Shown piece by piece: positions 35,001 to 43,860 of a DNA stretch of 64,000 nt. Location: positions 40,186,254-40,250,253 of the forward strand of contig NC_088100.1 in NCBI RefSeq assembly GCF_036370855.1, in the 5' to 3' direction. The position numbers and the translations under genes are program-made. Under the pieces are notes generated by a model, which had not been told where the DNA came from, made no database searches, and worked only from the letters and a program-made list of their open reading frames with translations. This stretch comes from Dromaius novaehollandiae. Lineage: Eukaryota > Chordata > Aves > Casuariiformes > Dromaiidae. The number at the start of each line of letters is the position of its first letter. Positions within the stretch are counted from its first letter, which is position 1.

Positions 35001-36202
35001 ACAGGCTGTCAGTGCAAACAAAACGAAAGAAAAATGTTAACTTGGAAAGCAAAAATTCAAAAGGAATGCAAATCCAAGAAAATAAGGCTTATTCACTGAA
35101 ACGTGGAAAGCATGTGTATTCAATAAAGGCTAGAAATGATGCCTTATCTGAATGTACAAGCAGATTTGTAACACAGTATCCATGTATGATAAAGGGATGT
35201 TCATCAGTAGTTACAAGTGAAAGTAACATCATAAGACATTATAAATGTCACAAGTTGTCCAAGGCATTTACTTCACAACACAGAAATCTCCTTATTGTAT
35301 CTAAAAAGCACTCTGTGTCACAAGAGAAGGAAGCATCCTGTGAGCAAGAGGAGACTAATAAAAAAAGCGATGTGAAAGAGGCTGAACCAACCTTGTTAGC
35401 GAGCAGTAATGATTCGAGTACATCTACGTTACCACAGAACGAAACTGAAAAAGGTGAGAAGGACGAAGTGGATGAACTGACAGAACTATTCATTACTAAA
35501 CTGATTAATGAGGATTGCTCAAGTGCTGAAAATCAAGCAAAAATCTCTTCCAGTGTAAATAATGACTTGCAGGAAAACAGCTCCTGCCACTCAGAAAAGC
35601 AAAAATCAAACAACTTAAAAAGAGCTAACAAAGAAAAAAATGTGTCTCAGAATAAGAGGAGGAGAACTGAGAAAACTGAGGAGATACATCCCGTTGAATT
35701 AAGTAGCATGCATAGGGAAGAAGAGACTGCTGTTGCTATTCAAACGGCTGAAGAGCAGCCTGCAGCGTTTGACTGGAGTTCATTTAAGCCCATGGGTTTT
35801 GAGGTCTCATTCCTCAAGTTCCTCGAAGAGTCTGCTGTGAAGCAAAAGAAAAACACTGAAAGAGACTACCATAGCAGTGGAACCAAAAAAGGATCTCATT
35901 CAAACTCACGAAAAACCAATGAGAAAACCTCCTTAGCAAGTAATAACGTCACTTGGTCGTGTTCTGAAACTGAAACCCTTGTACAGTTCGCCAATCCATC
36001 ACAACTTCAGTGTAGTGATAATGTAAAAATAGTTTTAGACAAGACTCTTAAAGACTGCACTGAGCTTGTGTTGAAGCAACTTCAGGAAATGAAACCTACC
36101 GTCAGTTTGAAAAAACTTGAAGGACGTTGGGGGGATAATCCAGAGGCTACAGCTGCAAAAGAAACTGTTATGGGTAACGAGGAAGGGGAATCAAAATACT
36201 GA
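29018..36202 (+). CDS. ZNF292: ZNF292 exon 8 (giant last coding exon, 16 zinc fingers)
   Basis: This 7,185-nt uninterrupted exon encodes the last 2,394 residues and the stop TGA. The true exon start is the acceptor at 29,017, reading IDGAGLATCIELCVKALRLE. The end of the fingerless N-terminal region lies at 29,018-29,420. Sixteen C2H2-like fingers follow: a pair at about 29,620-29,770, five at about 30,039-30,490, one at 31,281, one C2HC-like at 32,119, two at 33,719-33,930, four between 34,356 and 34,860 and one at 35,178. A GRPPK AT-hook-like motif lies at about 29,828-29,842, an acidic Asp/Glu run at 29,940-29,990 and basic clusters at 32,030-32,090 and 34,245-34,310. ZNF292 is a nuclear DNA-binding regulator; its rat homologue was described as a pituitary growth-hormone-promoter factor. 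The total visible protein of 2,678 residues plus about 56 upstream fits the human length of 2,723. Confidence 0.97.
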   Translation: MDGAGLATCIELCVKALRLESSENTDVKISICKTISCLLPDDLEVKRACQLSEFLLEPTVDAYYAVEMLYNQPDQKYDEENLPIPNSLRCELLLVLKTQWPFDPEFWDWKTLKRQCLALMGEEASIVSSIDELNDSEVYEKVEDCQEDNKETSVNGLAGSFDEATSLLKGIRDEKQKKREIKKLRERGFISARFRNWQAYMQYCVLCDKEFLGHRIVRHAQKHYKDGIYSCPICAQNFNSKETFVPHVTLHVKKSSKERLAAMKPLRRLGRPPKVATANENQKTDSISKQEQRPIKKNSLYSTDFIVFNDNDGSDDENDDKDKPYVPEIVPVQKTLPVNEFTCPVTFCKKGFKYFKNLIAHAKGHKDNEEAKRFLEMQSKKVICQYCRRHFVSVTHLNDHLQMHCGSKPYICIQMKCKAGFNSYAELLTHRKEHQVFRAKCMFPKCGRVFSEAYLLYDHEAQHYNTYTCKFTGCGKVYRSQNELEKHVEDHSKQPEKVQQPEGQTNQTDLSQPSKVNENTDGIAVKEELTSPPADSRSSFTEGENHVWDQVKAEPVGTESANVSASILRQSDSLPNVGSEQSTTSSVKTEAAIPPSSVKLPAVNQKVRDNSVKRGKLTATTGKVDTSKSGTQQLCSSVDSCLPVFQERKEEDCLSQSQNIQNISVSSEALTPEALESKSLERQVSVVNPFSMQNQTGYRNSIPLSKLEIEDSIKAAANLYNLPLKTLESITFIPSQPSINNSLVPAVSAAAPIQKFNCQVEGCTRTYNSSQSIGKHMKAAHPDQYAAFKMQRKNKKPRKSSNLQNTPNDGKIVYFMPSQVGNPSSAAFTAQNKTSLNPTCSSQVQHVSSTLFPAHLENLTNPVLPTVASVINPSLSTRIKSEPESVLCSQMENLSGATLPTQLEDLAKTVMPLNIDGSSDPFLPLPVENGPMSLFPSPGENAPNSVFSQLENNTNNFSSQLEGNTSSAFPKEETVDQIFPSRVSSENNFNVTSSQHPASEKVKKDRGRGPNGKERKPKHNKRAKWPAIIRDGKFICSRCFRVFTNPRSLGGHLSKRSYCKPLEGSEISSEALQANGQSLLASMILSSNSLNLQQPQESTFNPESCFKDPSFLQLLATENRSTALLQTMFPRANVTNFNTSGNEEGNQIIKQALETAGIPSTFDNTEVLPHVVATSCVTGTTQINAAVLPSSTVSPLLQTVCSPNTLLTDQNRTLNDKIPSINECKTLPAFATDDLMLKPIENSLCSSSFSTVAAAQNFAGNSSRVSVISSPKNTGSSNLNKKGTSASKRKRKATTPLLAPNASQKVVVNNITTMGLLAKSTEANVQIQGDNFQSNLLANCDSQAAVENLTQKLSNVDNQLFMASIKDNFKTDLETHTTLTPLTVKTENGDSQMMALNSCVQANSDEQISEDNVIQNFEKTLEIIKTAMNSQILEVKTEIQDTVTASAQNSQVNNGQTSSGSSSLNVKLPTHSQFAVRAGNVTAAKSNSTQSETSQKDDTQILEILEGLQKLKLENDSSVQISENVSQCPPADILAPALPVVSTENKPLVQTSSETSNIQFSDKVHKPFVCQDQGCNYSAMTKDALFKHYGKVHQYTAEMILEIKKHQLKYAPFKCVVTTCPKTFTRNSNLRAHCQLVHHFTTEEMVKLKIKRPYGRRSQNETVNSAPRPVEIKNLQTLIMEDKIAAPLVKEAQIKEAVEPVKVLEKLLPEKNIPEKLEKPPQVVSLPPDQHNAVLLGNIQTQPKVRKVRRHRKEKEERKRRKPVTKSLEFPSRYSPYRPYRCVHQGCFAAFTIQQNLILHYQAVHKSDLSAFSAEVEEENEANKEERDEAETKPTVREFRCEVSDCSRIFQEVTGLIQHYMKLHDMTPEEIGNMKSALDGGRFSCDQSHCKSSFTAYFNYIIHLETDHNIKIRPNKGEDDGIFKCDCEGCDRIYATRSNLLRHIFNKHNDRHKDHLIRPRRLTPGQENISSKANQEKPFKSKQRGLKHRSGKEGNRLSVQTKRKKNVNLESKNSKGMQIQENKAYSLKRGKHVYSIKARNDALSECTSRFVTQYPCMIKGCSSVVTSESNIIRHYKCHKLSKAFTSQHRNLLIVSKKHSVSQEKEASCEQEETNKKSDVKEAEPTLLASSNDSSTSTLPQNETEKGEKDEVDELTELFITKLINEDCSSAENQAKISSSVNNDLQENSSCHSEKQKSNNLKRANKEKNVSQNKRRRTEKTEEIHPVELSSMHREEETAVAIQTAEEQPAAFDWSSFKPMGFEVSFLKFLEESAVKQKKNTERDYHSSGTKKGSHSNSRKTNEKTSLASNNVTWSCSETETLVQFANPSQLQCSDNVKIVLDKTLKDCTELVLKQLQEMKPTVSLKKLEGRWGDNPEATAAKETVMGNEEGESKY

Positions 36203-36938
36203 AAACCTAATGTGTTTAACCATGACCTGTAATACATTTTTATTTTGAATAGGAAGCCATCAAGCATGCTAGTAACTGTGGAGCTCTTTTATTTTGAAGT
36301 GATTTAATCTAGCAAAAAACATGACATTAGTCATGTAAATTTCTTATTTGTTTTTATCCCTATGGGACTTGAAGAACAGAATAATTGCTTCAGTTTTGTA
36401 AATACTTGATCAAAACCTCAACTTTCTATCAAACTGTCCTTTCCATGAACTAAATCTTTGTGAATTGTCTGTGATTGGTATCTTTCACCAGGTCACTGCT
36501 CATGTATAACAGTACTCTTTATTTGTAGATACATCTTTTTGTATATATTTATTATTGTAAATCATTTGCTGCCACCAGCAGTCTGTAAGTCTAAACTATT
36601 AAATGACACATTTATATTCGGAATTTTAATTTGTAACTAAGTGATCGAGTTTTTAAAACTGTCCTTTACTCATTTTAAATTAAGAACTTTTGGACTAAAA
36701 CTAGACAAGTCTGCCATATCCAGTTTATTTTGCATAAAGCATTTATTTACAGGAGAGGAGCTGGATAAGATCACATTTCATAGATTAAACATGTACTGAG
36801 ACACTCTCATTTTTGTAAATTTTAACATCCAGTATCTTTGGATGATATTCATATGTAGTTAACTCATAAATATAATAGTTTTCTTATAGCTACATTTTTC
36901 ATTGCTTTTAATTGGATACGAAGCATTTATGATTCCAT

Positions 36939-36962
36939 AATAAAAATGGAAATGTGAATAAA
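36939..36962 (+). terminator. Two close polyadenylation signals
   Basis: Two AATAAA hexamers lie 18 bases apart in the ZNF292 3' UTR, followed within 200 bases by TG-rich sequence (TGTGGAGCAGTGTATATAT near 37,040), which suits a downstream element. Confidence 0.5.
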
Positions 36963-37097
36963 AATAGTTTGCTACATTGGAGATTTAAAACAATATTTGG
37001 TATTAAAGATCCGTTGTGAATGTGATAGAAAATTAGTAGTGTGGAGCAGTGTATATATTTGAGGTGGTGATTTGTGAAGTAGCCCAGTATTGCCTTA

Positions 37098-37103
37098 AAT
37101 AAA
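37098..37103 (+). terminator. Polyadenylation signal
   Basis: AATAAA followed about 20-40 bases later by T-rich sequence and a TGTG step. It is the best placed distal signal before the A18 tract. Confidence 0.5.
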
Positions 37104-38573
37104 ATCACATTTCATTTCTTGTTTTATACATGTGATCTTATAAAGGTTATTTTTGTTTCTGTAACTTAGATTGGTGTATAGTTTAATTTTTGTTAAAAAA
37201 AAAAAAAAAAAAGCTCAGAAACCGTTTTTGTAAATAGTGGGTTTATAAAACAGATGGTTTATTTTGATAATACCAATTTGGTATCTATCTAGAAAATACA
37301 TGAGTCCTTATGCCATACCGTTTAAAACTGAATAAACAGGGCACTTTCTGAAAGGGAAGTGAGATTGTGATCTTAAAGATAAGCTAATTGGTTGTATTCT
37401 ATTGATGGCATAGGTTCTCTCTGCACTCTTTTTCCTCTTGCTGACTGTGTTCGGCAACACTTTTGCCGCCTCTGTATTTTCCACACTGGAATGAGCCTCA
37501 GAAGCAGTGCCACTTGTAGTAACTGGGATTTGAGTGATTTCTCTGTATGCTGCTAACTGAAATGACAGATATCCAGTTTGTTTAGTAACCAAAAGAATAA
37601 ATACATTAGTGGGAGCTGTCAGTATCCAAGAATCTGCAATGTTGTTTTTAAATTTAATATATGATTATGCTTAACTCAAATGGGACAAGCCAGCTGGATT
37701 GTGTGGTACCAAAAATTTTACTTGGATTCTTCTCATTACTGGATGTGACCTACCTTCAGTAATATAAAATAGTCTTTATCTTGGGAGAGATTGGCTTGAT
37801 TTTTTTCTATTAACTTGTCTTGCCATGTAAACCTTTGCATTAAATGCTACATTTGATTGCTTTTAAACTATCCACCTGTAATCTTTGACAGTTTACTTGA
37901 CTGTGACTTTAGAGAGCACATTCATACAACAAAACAAAGTGACCTTTTTGAGAGTGAAGATTATGTATGAAAAGGCAGAAGGAAAACAGCATTTCAACTT
38001 TGAGAACAGTCTTTTTTTGCTATCGGGTCTTAAATTGCATAATTCCTTACAAAATGACTTGCTTCTATTTGAACTGAGGCCATTAGCTGCTGCAACTTTC
38101 ATTCTCTTCTGAGTGACTAAACTGTTAATTCTGTGAAGCAAAGGTGTGATCTGAAAATGATAAATGCAAAACAAATGCCAAAATGTTAAAGCTAGGAGGG
38201 ATCGTTATAATTACGTGATGCTACGTTCTACATAACAGAGACCACATGGTTTTCCTTGCATGAATCCTTTTATATGTCAATGGCCGTGATTGTAGGGAGG
38301 GCAGAGGACAGACAACCTCATCTGGAAAGGATCCAGAAACCCCACCTAAAATCTGTTGTTTTCAGATGCACCTAACTATTACAGTCATTGTCAACAGACC
38401 TCACAATTGTTTGGGGTTTTTTTAAGATCTGTTAATACCTTTTTTGTTATGTAAATTAAATAGTCTCAACATTAACATTCCCAATTATATCTATTGCAAC
38501 ATTTGCACTTTTTAGAGTAAATGAGAATAGCATACAACTATTTAGGTACACAGTACTATACTAGGATGCTATT

Positions 38574-38597
38574 AAAAAAAAAAAAGGGGGGGGGGGG
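38574..38597. repeat. A12-G12 homopolymer junction
   Basis: Twelve A directly followed by twelve G. Such a tract may be slippage-prone and hard to sequence; the exact lengths should be treated with care. Confidence 0.9.
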
Positions 38598-39179
38598 AAT
38601 CCATTGTCATAAACATCCAGGAAATAATTTCTGTTCGGGATCTGAATTTCTGAGAAAGCAATTTTTAACATTCCATCATTATTCTTATCCCAATTAATCA
38701 GATTTTAATTTGTGAATATCATAGCGAGTGCTGTATCAGTATAGTCACCGTCCTTCATTGCACATTCCCTGTTAGATGGATACTGCAAGCCTGTTCAACG
38801 GGTAATCCACTAGGCGTTTTTGTTTTTCCTCTAAAGAAAAAAAAACTATTTTAAACTTTAAAAGGGGGGTAGAAGGGATGTTAAGTGGGTTTGATTTAAG
38901 ATGTCATGCACTGCAGAGGGTATTTTAGTTTGGTGACGCAACCTACAAAAAGTTCCTGATGTAATAAACTTCTTTGGTATTTTCATTTAGATATTTTTAC
39001 CTTGAGTGCTGTATACCTTGTGCGACGTAATTCTGGAGGCATGCCTGAGTTGGCAGCTGACTTGGAGCCTGCAGGCAGTTTGGTTTTGCCCTTACTTAGT
39101 TGTGCCCACGAGGGTGGCACGTCACAGTGCTTGGTGGCCCTGCCTCTGGGGCTGCCCGCACCTGAGACCCCGGCACCCG

Positions 39180-39305
39180 GCCCCCTCGTGCCCAGCTGCC
39201 CGCTTGCCTTCTCCCTCTCCTCCCTTTCTCCTTCTCCTTTCTGCCTTTCCACCTTTTTCCCTCCCTCTCCCCCTTTCTTCCTCTGTTACCCCTTCTCCCT
39301 TTAAA
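39180..39305. repeat. Polypyrimidine tract
   Basis: About 125 bases are almost wholly C and T on the plus strand, with repeated CCTCCCTTTCTCC-like blocks. It is a strand-asymmetric low-complexity tract. Confidence 0.85.
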
Positions 39306-39590
39306 CTGTGGTATTTCTGAGCAAAGACACTTTCTTTATAACCCCTAGTCACCAACAGGAATGCACTGACAAAAACAGAAGCTGTTGATCTGGAAATGCG
39401 GCTTCCAAATGGAGGAGTCCAGATTTATAGTACAGACCAGTTTTTGTAACTGATAGATCTCGCTTTAAACTGTTGATTAGCATCGCTTGTGGTTAGTGAT
39501 GTTCATAAAGAGTTGTCTGATAGCTGAGTCCGAACATAGTGCAAATAGGAGCAGTGGGTTTGTCCTCACTTATTTTGGGGTCATTGTTCT

Positions 39591-39610
39591 GGGGGGCGGG
39601 GGGGGGGGGG
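39591..39610. repeat. Interrupted G tract
   Basis: Six G, one C, then thirteen G. Could adopt a quadruplex; this is inference from composition. Confidence 0.9.
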
Positions 39611-42299
39611 CATTGGTTTTACAGAGTTCTGATGGGATATGTTGTCTAGAGCCATTATAGTGTGAGGGGAAGATGCTTTATAAAGTAGTGCTAAAACTAG
39701 TCATCAGCTCAGGTAAGAAAAAATAGTTGGCTATATGCTTGCAATAAGTTTCTGTGCCAAAGAAGGAGTTTGGTTTGGGCTCACGGGTGCATAAGCAGGG
39801 CCATGTTATGGTGAGGGGAAGAAGGAAGGAGGAAGCTCTTGCGAGTAAGAGTTGTGGAAGCAGGTCCTGCTCCAGCCAGCTCCCACCATGCCCCAGTCTG
39901 GTTCGGCTCATGCCGTGGCCTGGCCTGGCTTGCCTCGCACCATGGCCCAGCCTGGCCTGGCCCGACTCAAGAAGCAGCAGCTACCCTCAGTACTGAGTAG
40001 CTGATCCTGTTAAAGGGATGGGAAGAGGGGATGGGGGGCACTGGGGATGGAGGTAGAGAGAAAAAGGTCTATGAGCAAATAGAGAAATCTTTTTTCCATT
40101 ACATTTTTTCAAATCTAAGCTGTCCTGAGACAAGAAGAGGGGTCACTTGGGTTTTAAAGAAAACCAGGGTTTGTGTAAGGTTTGCATTTTTTAACGTTTG
40201 CAGAGATGTTTTAAAATATGAACAAGGTAAAGACTTCTGTATGAATGTACATGGAGTGATTGTGATATTTTTTCTTTACAGTAAGGGCTTAAACCAGCTT
40301 TGTACCAGTTGCTGTGTGTTTAAGAAGACAGTACTTTCATCCTCAAGAAAAAACAAACTAGAATTTGAGTTTAAAAATTTTGGGTTTTTTTCTGTTTGAG
40401 TGACTCTGAAGTAGAGAATATATTTAAAAAAATCCTTCAGCCTGTAGTTTACAGACCAAGTCCACAAACTCATTTGAACCAAAAATGTAAGAATGAACAA
40501 CTTCAGAGATAGATGAGTGAATGAAGTTTAAACAGGAGAACGAAAGAATATAAAGGTAGGGGGAAGGAAATGATAAAAAAAGCAGAAGCTGGCCAAGAGC
40601 AGGGGCTGAGACAGTGGAAAAGTTCGTATCTGTCCTTTCAGGTCAGGTAACCTCTGACAGAGCCAGCTTGTGCGATGCTTGTTTCCTTTTTATTAGTTAC
40701 TCTGCTAAATGCTCCTCTTAATTTTGCAGCAAATGAGGTAGAAGCCACTTGCGTACGAGTGAGGAGTTACACACTAGGTTAGAGTCAGTCCATAATAATT
40801 TTTCAACTATTTCTCATGTAAGACTTTGTCAATACTGAAATTTGCTCCACAACTTAGAACACTTTGGAAATATATTTATCATTTCATGACTGTTGAAGAC
40901 ATGAGGTAGTGAGGAACATATATTCTGAAAAAATAGAGGTCTCATTTCACAGGAAATTTTTTGGTCTAATCAGGATGCTCCGAGCAGCTACATAGCTTTC
41001 AGTGGTGGTCTAAAAACCTCCAAGCCCTGGATTAACATATTTTTTCCATCAGAGAGCAGCTAGTGCACAGATCTAATCAGAAGCCTGTGTTGGTGTTAAA
41101 CTATGTTTGCTTTTCTTCTTTCTCTCAAATAAACCCTGCTTTAAAAAAAGTTAATAAATACTTTTTCATCAATGTGCTGTCTTAAAATCTGTCCTTGATA
41201 ATTACAAAATCGCCATTTTTGAAGTAAATTTTTATTTTGGTAATGTTGCCACTGTCTTAATAATGGTGTGTTAGGATATAAAAGTCACAAGATAAGTTTG
41301 GTTTTCTTTCTCAGTTACTCAAACTGCGAAGTAACGGTTATGTTGATCTGATGGGCAACGGTTTTGCTTCATGCAGTGCTTGGTTTTGCACAGTAGCTGT
41401 GAAAGTTTCTAACTAAATGTTTTTCATGTGCCACATTTTGTGTACATAGAGATTTAACAGAAAATGTTCAGAATTTTGGAAGCACGTTTTCTTCATACAC
41501 ACACTGATTCAGTGTCATTAAAGATGTAAAACTTTAACTGGCCACAAGCTGGCAAGCTAGTATCTGAGAGAGACAGCTGCTGCTATTAAGTTCAGCGGCA
41601 ACAAAAGTATTTTCACCTTTTCTAAAAGCAGGCATATTTTAGCAAAAATTCCAACTTGTATGAGCTTGAAAATCGCAATAAAGTACATAGTTTTTTTCAT
41701 CAGTTCTTAGAATTAATTCTGTGATTGCTACCACAGTGCTCCTAAAAGTAAGGCTTTATACCTAAAGCTGGTTTTTGAAATGAAAAGGTAGTTAACGGGT
41801 TTTTGCTTCTGTTTCCTCCTCTTTATCCTGGCACAAATAATAAAATCAGCTCAGCATTCAGGCAGAACCACTCATTCCAGGCAGTGTTTTTCTCTAAAAG
41901 AGTATATTTTCATCAAACTGAGCACTGATGTCAGGAGGCCTTTCTTTACAACAGCAAAGAGAGAATACTATCCTGAAATAGATCTTTTTAGGCACTAATT
42001 TCTGTTATCTCAGAACTTTCTGAGGTTAAGCAGAAGATACTTCTTTGCTAATTTCTATTACTTTCCTTTTAGCCCAAGTTACATATATAATAAAGAGCAA
42101 AGATGCATAGAGTGTTCAAGAGATCAGGGTTTCTACAGATTAAGAAGAAATAAAACCTGAAATTTTAGGGGGGAAAAGGCCATTCCTTTTTACTTTGTTT
42201 CTAGTGGAAGTTTGGTATCTTTAGATTTGCCAGGTTCTTCAATAGCAGGGAATTCTAGAGAAGGACCTACTCTTGTTAGCAGTATTTTCAGCCTTACTA

Positions 42300-42440
42300 A
42301 AGGGATTAGCACTTCCTGTGCAAGGCTGGACAAGCACTTTTCCTTGATATAATACCCCATTATAGGATGTGTTGTGATGATAAATACCCTAAAAATTGTG
42401 AAGGGCTCAAATATCTACAGAAGGAGGCATATAGCCAAAT
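42300..42440 (+). mobile_element. MIR-like SINE fragment, 3' part
   Basis: The order 'acttcctgtgcaaggctgg', 'ggatgtgttgtgatgataaa' and 'ttgtgaagggctcaaatat' follows the 3' half of amniote MIR-type elements in sense orientation. It is diverged; edges are approximate. Confidence 0.6.
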
Positions 42441-43083
42441 AACTGGATCTGTCTTTATCACCATGGGCTTAGTTACAGTAAAACACATCTAGTTATTTTT
42501 TTTTCTTTTTTGAGATGTTTCATAGTATGCCAGTGGAATGGGCTTGTGATCACCAAGCTCATTTTGAGATACTAGTAGCTGTTGTCCGCTAACATTTTGT
42601 GATCACTATTTTAACTCTTACCAGATCCACCCAACTGAGAAATGCTGTAAATCCCCTTTCCATACAGCATCCCTGTCAGGGTAATCAATCCCAGGTTCTT
42701 CCAACTCTGGACATTAAAAACCTCTTTTTGCTTGCACCAAAGCAATTGTGCAGAATATTCAAAATACAACTGCTGGAGCAATTGTTTCAGCACAATTTAT
42801 CATAATCATCTACATTTATATTACAAATTCGTGAAAATGTCAGACTTCTGCACCTTGTTTCAACATGAACAGATCTAGATAATTCTATGTATGACGTATA
42901 TAATGCAAGTGAATTTATCCGCGCATGTAAAGGAGAAAAAAGCTAATAGAGAAAGGATATTTGCTAGATAACAATCTAAATATTTTCACCGCCCTTTCAA
43001 TTCAGTGAAGCATTGATCAGAACATAGGAATTGGTCAAACGTAGCTAGCATAGCACAAAGGTATTCTCTAGCCTTCTCTCAAG
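42441..43083. other. Flank downstream of GJB7, probable GJB7 3' UTR
   Basis: AT-rich, non-coding. It follows the GJB7 stop on the minus strand and so probably holds at least part of its 3' UTR. I found no AATAAA on the minus strand within this stretch, so the transcript end is unresolved. Confidence 0.4.
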
Positions 43084-43860
43084 TCAGTGGGCAGCTTTTT
43101 TTTCCAAGTTTATCTTGTACATTAAGAAGCAAGGGTGGGGAGTTGTGAACCCGTCTTGCACTTGCTGTTCTACTGTTAATTTGTGGCAATCACTTTTTGA
43201 GCTTTGTTGTTTCTCGATGTACTTCTTCACATAACATTTTATGGAGTATCTGAAAATAAGATAACTCAATTCACTTAAACTTAATACAAAGCACAGACCT
43301 GAAGTTGCCACCAGAAAATAGAGGAAAATCATCTTCTCTGTAGGTTTGGAAATATAACAGTCTACAGCATTAGGACATGGACTCCTGTCACATTTCACAA
43401 GATGTGGTACTTTGAAGCCATTGTACAATTTGTAGAACAGAACAAGAAAAACTATTTCAAATCCTGTTTTTAAAATGAGGCTGACGAGATAAGTGCACAG
43501 CAATTCTCCATCTATCTCTCTTGGACTTTTGTAAAGTTTCTGATTGTGTCGCTTCTCCCTAGTCTCTCGAAAGGCAACATAAAAAACAACCAGGAGTGAA
43601 GGAGTGGAGACTATGATTAACTGCAAAGCCCAAAGCCTGGTCTGGGAGACAGGGAAAAAATGGTCAAAGCAGACATTTTCACAGCCAGGCTGCTTGGTAT
43701 TGCATTCAAATTCGTTATGTTCATATTTCCAGACGTTTTCTGCTGCCACAATATAAACAAGTAGGCGGAATATGAATACAATTGCTATCCAAATTCTTCC
43801 AATTTCTGTTGAATATTTATTCACTTCACTCAGCAGATCTCGTAGGAATCCCCAGCTCAT
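43084..43860 (-). CDS. GJB7: Gap-junction connexin GJB7 (connexin 25 type)
   Basis: A single uninterrupted coding exon of 258 codons plus stop, as is usual for connexins. It starts [18 protein letters not shown], the cytoplasmic N-terminus. Four membrane segments lie at about residues 22-41, 75-95, 125-147 and 178-205. The first extracellular loop has C53, C60 and C64 (C-X6-C-X3-C) and the second C157, C162 and C168 (C-X4-C-X5-C), the six invariant cysteines that pair loops for docking. The QPGC-NVCFD and SLLVV blocks and the whole core match human GJB7, which I recall as 223 residues. Six subunits form a hemichannel passing ions and small solutes between cells. The C-terminal tail after about residue 218 is roughly 35 residues longer than in human and ends KAAH. 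A possible 3' splice site lies just upstream of the ATG (pyrimidine-rich, AG at 43,869-43,870 on the minus strand), consistent with separate non-coding 5' exons. Confidence 0.96.
   Translation of the reverse strand: MSWGFLRDLLSEVNKYSTEIGRIWIAIVFIFRLLVYIVAAENVWKYEHNEFECNTKQPGCENVCFDHFFPVSQTRLWALQLIIVSTPSLLVVFYVAFRETREKRHNQKLYKSPREIDGELLCTYLVSLILKTGFEIVFLVLFYKLYNGFKVPHLVKCDRSPCPNAVDCYISKPTEKMIFLYFLVATSGLCFVLSLSELSYLIFRYSIKCYVKKYIEKQQSSKSDCHKLTVEQQVQDGFTTPHPCFLMYKINLEKKAAH

Larger units (their letters stand above)
36203..37215 (+). other. ZNF292: ZNF292 3' UTR
   Basis: AT-rich sequence directly after the stop codon. Canonical AATAAA hexamers occur at 36,939-36,944, 36,957-36,962 and 37,098-37,103, so cleavage is likely near 36,960-37,130. 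A genomic A18 tract at 37,195-37,212 lies just downstream and could act as an internal priming site in cDNA. Further AATAAA hexamers downstream (near 37,328, 37,594 and 38,963) leave room for a longer isoform. The end is inferred, not seen. Confidence 0.6.
37216..42299. other. ZNF292-GJB7 intergenic region
   Basis: Convergent intergenic space with no protein-like frame. Contents noticed: an A12-G12 junction (38,574-38,597), a plus-strand pyrimidine tract (39,180-39,305), an interrupted G tract (39,591-39,610) and a GC-rich CCTGG-type patch (39,880-39,970). The 122-codon frame at 40,031-40,399 has no recognisable domain. Part of this space could be a long ZNF292 or GJB7 3' UTR. Confidence 0.6.

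Noticed and set aside
40031-40399. 122-codon plus-strand frame in the ZNF292-GJB7 interval
   Set aside because: Composition is that of random AT-rich sequence; no domain, no splice sites, no homologue recognised.
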